DNA of 5,152 nt from Planctomycetes bacterium RBG_16_41_13. GTDB taxonomy: Bacteria > Planctomycetota > Brocadiia > Brocadiales > Brocadiaceae. The notes under the pieces are model-generated. The model did no database searches, was not told the origin of the DNA, and saw only the letters and a program-made list of their open reading frames with translations. Positions within the stretch are counted from its first letter, which is position 1. Every line of letters begins with the position of its first letter. Below are positions 4,657 to 5,152 of the stretch, piece by piece. The stretch covers positions 1 to 5,152 of the forward strand of contig MHYI01000090.1 in assembly GCA_001828295.1 (NCBI GenBank). Direction: 5' to 3'. Made by a program: the position numbers and the translations under genes.

Positions 4657-5152
4657 CTATTTCATCAGCCAAACCGTCACTTCCGCCTTTTCCTTTACTC
4701 CCTTCGCCTTAAAACTTGCCGTTGCATTGCAGTTATCCTTCAGTTTGCATTTGCCCTTCTTTGCCGTTATGGTAAATACCGCCTTGCCCTCTGCGTCCGT
4801 AGTCTTGTTTGAAGGCTTCACGTTTATTTTTTTATTGTTACTCGTGGTTATTTTTCTCTTCACTTTGACCCCTTCAATACCGCAGCCATCCGCATCAGTG
4901 ACCATTACCGTTACCTGCCCTTCCTCACCCTTTTCCAGATATAATGCATCAGGCGATACCGTTATCTTCTCCGCATCGCCACATACTCCGGCTGTCGGTG
5001 TGGGTGACGGAACGGGCGCTGTTGCCGCAGGGGTAATTGACGGAGACGGAACCGGCGTTGCCGGTGTGAAGGCAGGGGACGCCGTTGGCGCAGGCAGAGC
5101 CGCTACTGAACATGTATCCGTCACCAATTGCGGGAATCCGGTAGTGGTTGTC
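4657..5152 (-). CDS. C-terminal part of a probable exported protein with Big_1-like Ig domain
   Basis: The frame is open to the right window edge, so the gene is cut at its 5' end and only the last 164 residues are visible. A TTG at 5127 is inside the frame and is not a likely start. Residues about 18-54 form a Pro/Thr/Ala/Ser-rich linker of the kind joining extracellular modules. Residues about 58-164 resemble a bacterial Ig-like domain of the invasin/intimin Big_1 kind: ITVSPDALYL, then VTVMVTDADGCGIEGVKVKR, then NKTTDAEGKAVFTITA and a final alternating strand. Five cysteines are visible (14, 57, 90, 135, 141), with disulfides possible. The C-terminal part is Lys-rich, and no LPXTG or PEP-CTERM anchor is seen. 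It is probably a surface or secreted structural module, unrelated to the ligase genes. No catalytic domain is visible in this part. Confidence 0.75.
   Translation of the reverse strand, partial: TTTTGFPQLVTDTCSVAALPAPTASPAFTPATPVPSPSITPAATAPVPSPTPTAGVCGDAEKITVSPDALYLEKGEEGQVTVMVTDADGCGIEGVKVKRKITTSNNKKINVKPSNKTTDAEGKAVFTITAKKGKCKLKDNCNATASFKAKGVKEKAEVTVWLMK

Noticed and set aside
4573..4812. Plus-strand 79-codon frame
   Set aside because: Antisense to the Ig-domain gene and begins inside the 23-bp repeat and hairpin.
5125..5127. TTG start for the Ig-domain protein
   Set aside because: The frame continues upstream to the window edge with linker-like residues, so the gene is simply cut.

Overview
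The window looks like repeat-rich bacterial chromosome of moderate to low G+C. Three things point, weakly, to an environmental Gram-negative such as an anammox planctomycete (Brocadiales): the mix of dispersed palindromic repeats, the Lys-rich Ig-like surface-protein tail, and the type of REP-associated transposase. No rRNA, tRNA or single-copy marker is present, so the taxonomic guess has low confidence.

Layout. Positions 1-839 hold no convincing gene. They are a patchwork of several unrelated short repeat families: an A/T-rich direct repeat in three copies, three REP-like hairpins, a nested inverted repeat carrying a second palindrome doublet, and a decayed inverted repeat. Two co-directional genes follow on the + strand. 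The first (840-1949) fuses a GNAT acetyltransferase to a C39-like cysteine peptidase. The second (2029-3531) is a RimK-type ATP-grasp ligase with the RimK-associated N-terminal domain. Positions 3523-4602 are a mobile or repeat block bounded by 23-bp direct repeats. It contains a MITE-like inverted repeat (3544-3637) and a compact REP-RAYT unit (3650-4329), in which a minus-strand Y1/HUH transposase gene (3714-4250) lies between two inverted copies of a two-palindrome REP doublet. From 4657 to the right edge is the C-terminal end of a minus-strand gene for a probable exported protein with a Pro/Thr/Ala-rich linker and a Big_1-like Ig domain. A terminator-like hairpin (4592-4620) follows it.

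How the genes may work together. The GNAT/C39 and RimK-like genes are a recurrent pair. Published comparative genomics of ATP-grasp amidoligases suggests that the ligase adds amino acids to a peptide or protein, while the partner acetylates and cleaves it. All catalytic residues I can check are present in both proteins. No precursor peptide is evident here, so the substrate is unknown. The RAYT and its REP doublets form an independent unit and probably explain part of the repeat load.

The best signals for a second look are the compensatory base-pair changes between the two RAYT-flanking REP doublets, the 23-bp repeats that bound the mobile block and overlap the ligase stop codon, and the substrate-less ligase/acetyltransferase/peptidase module.
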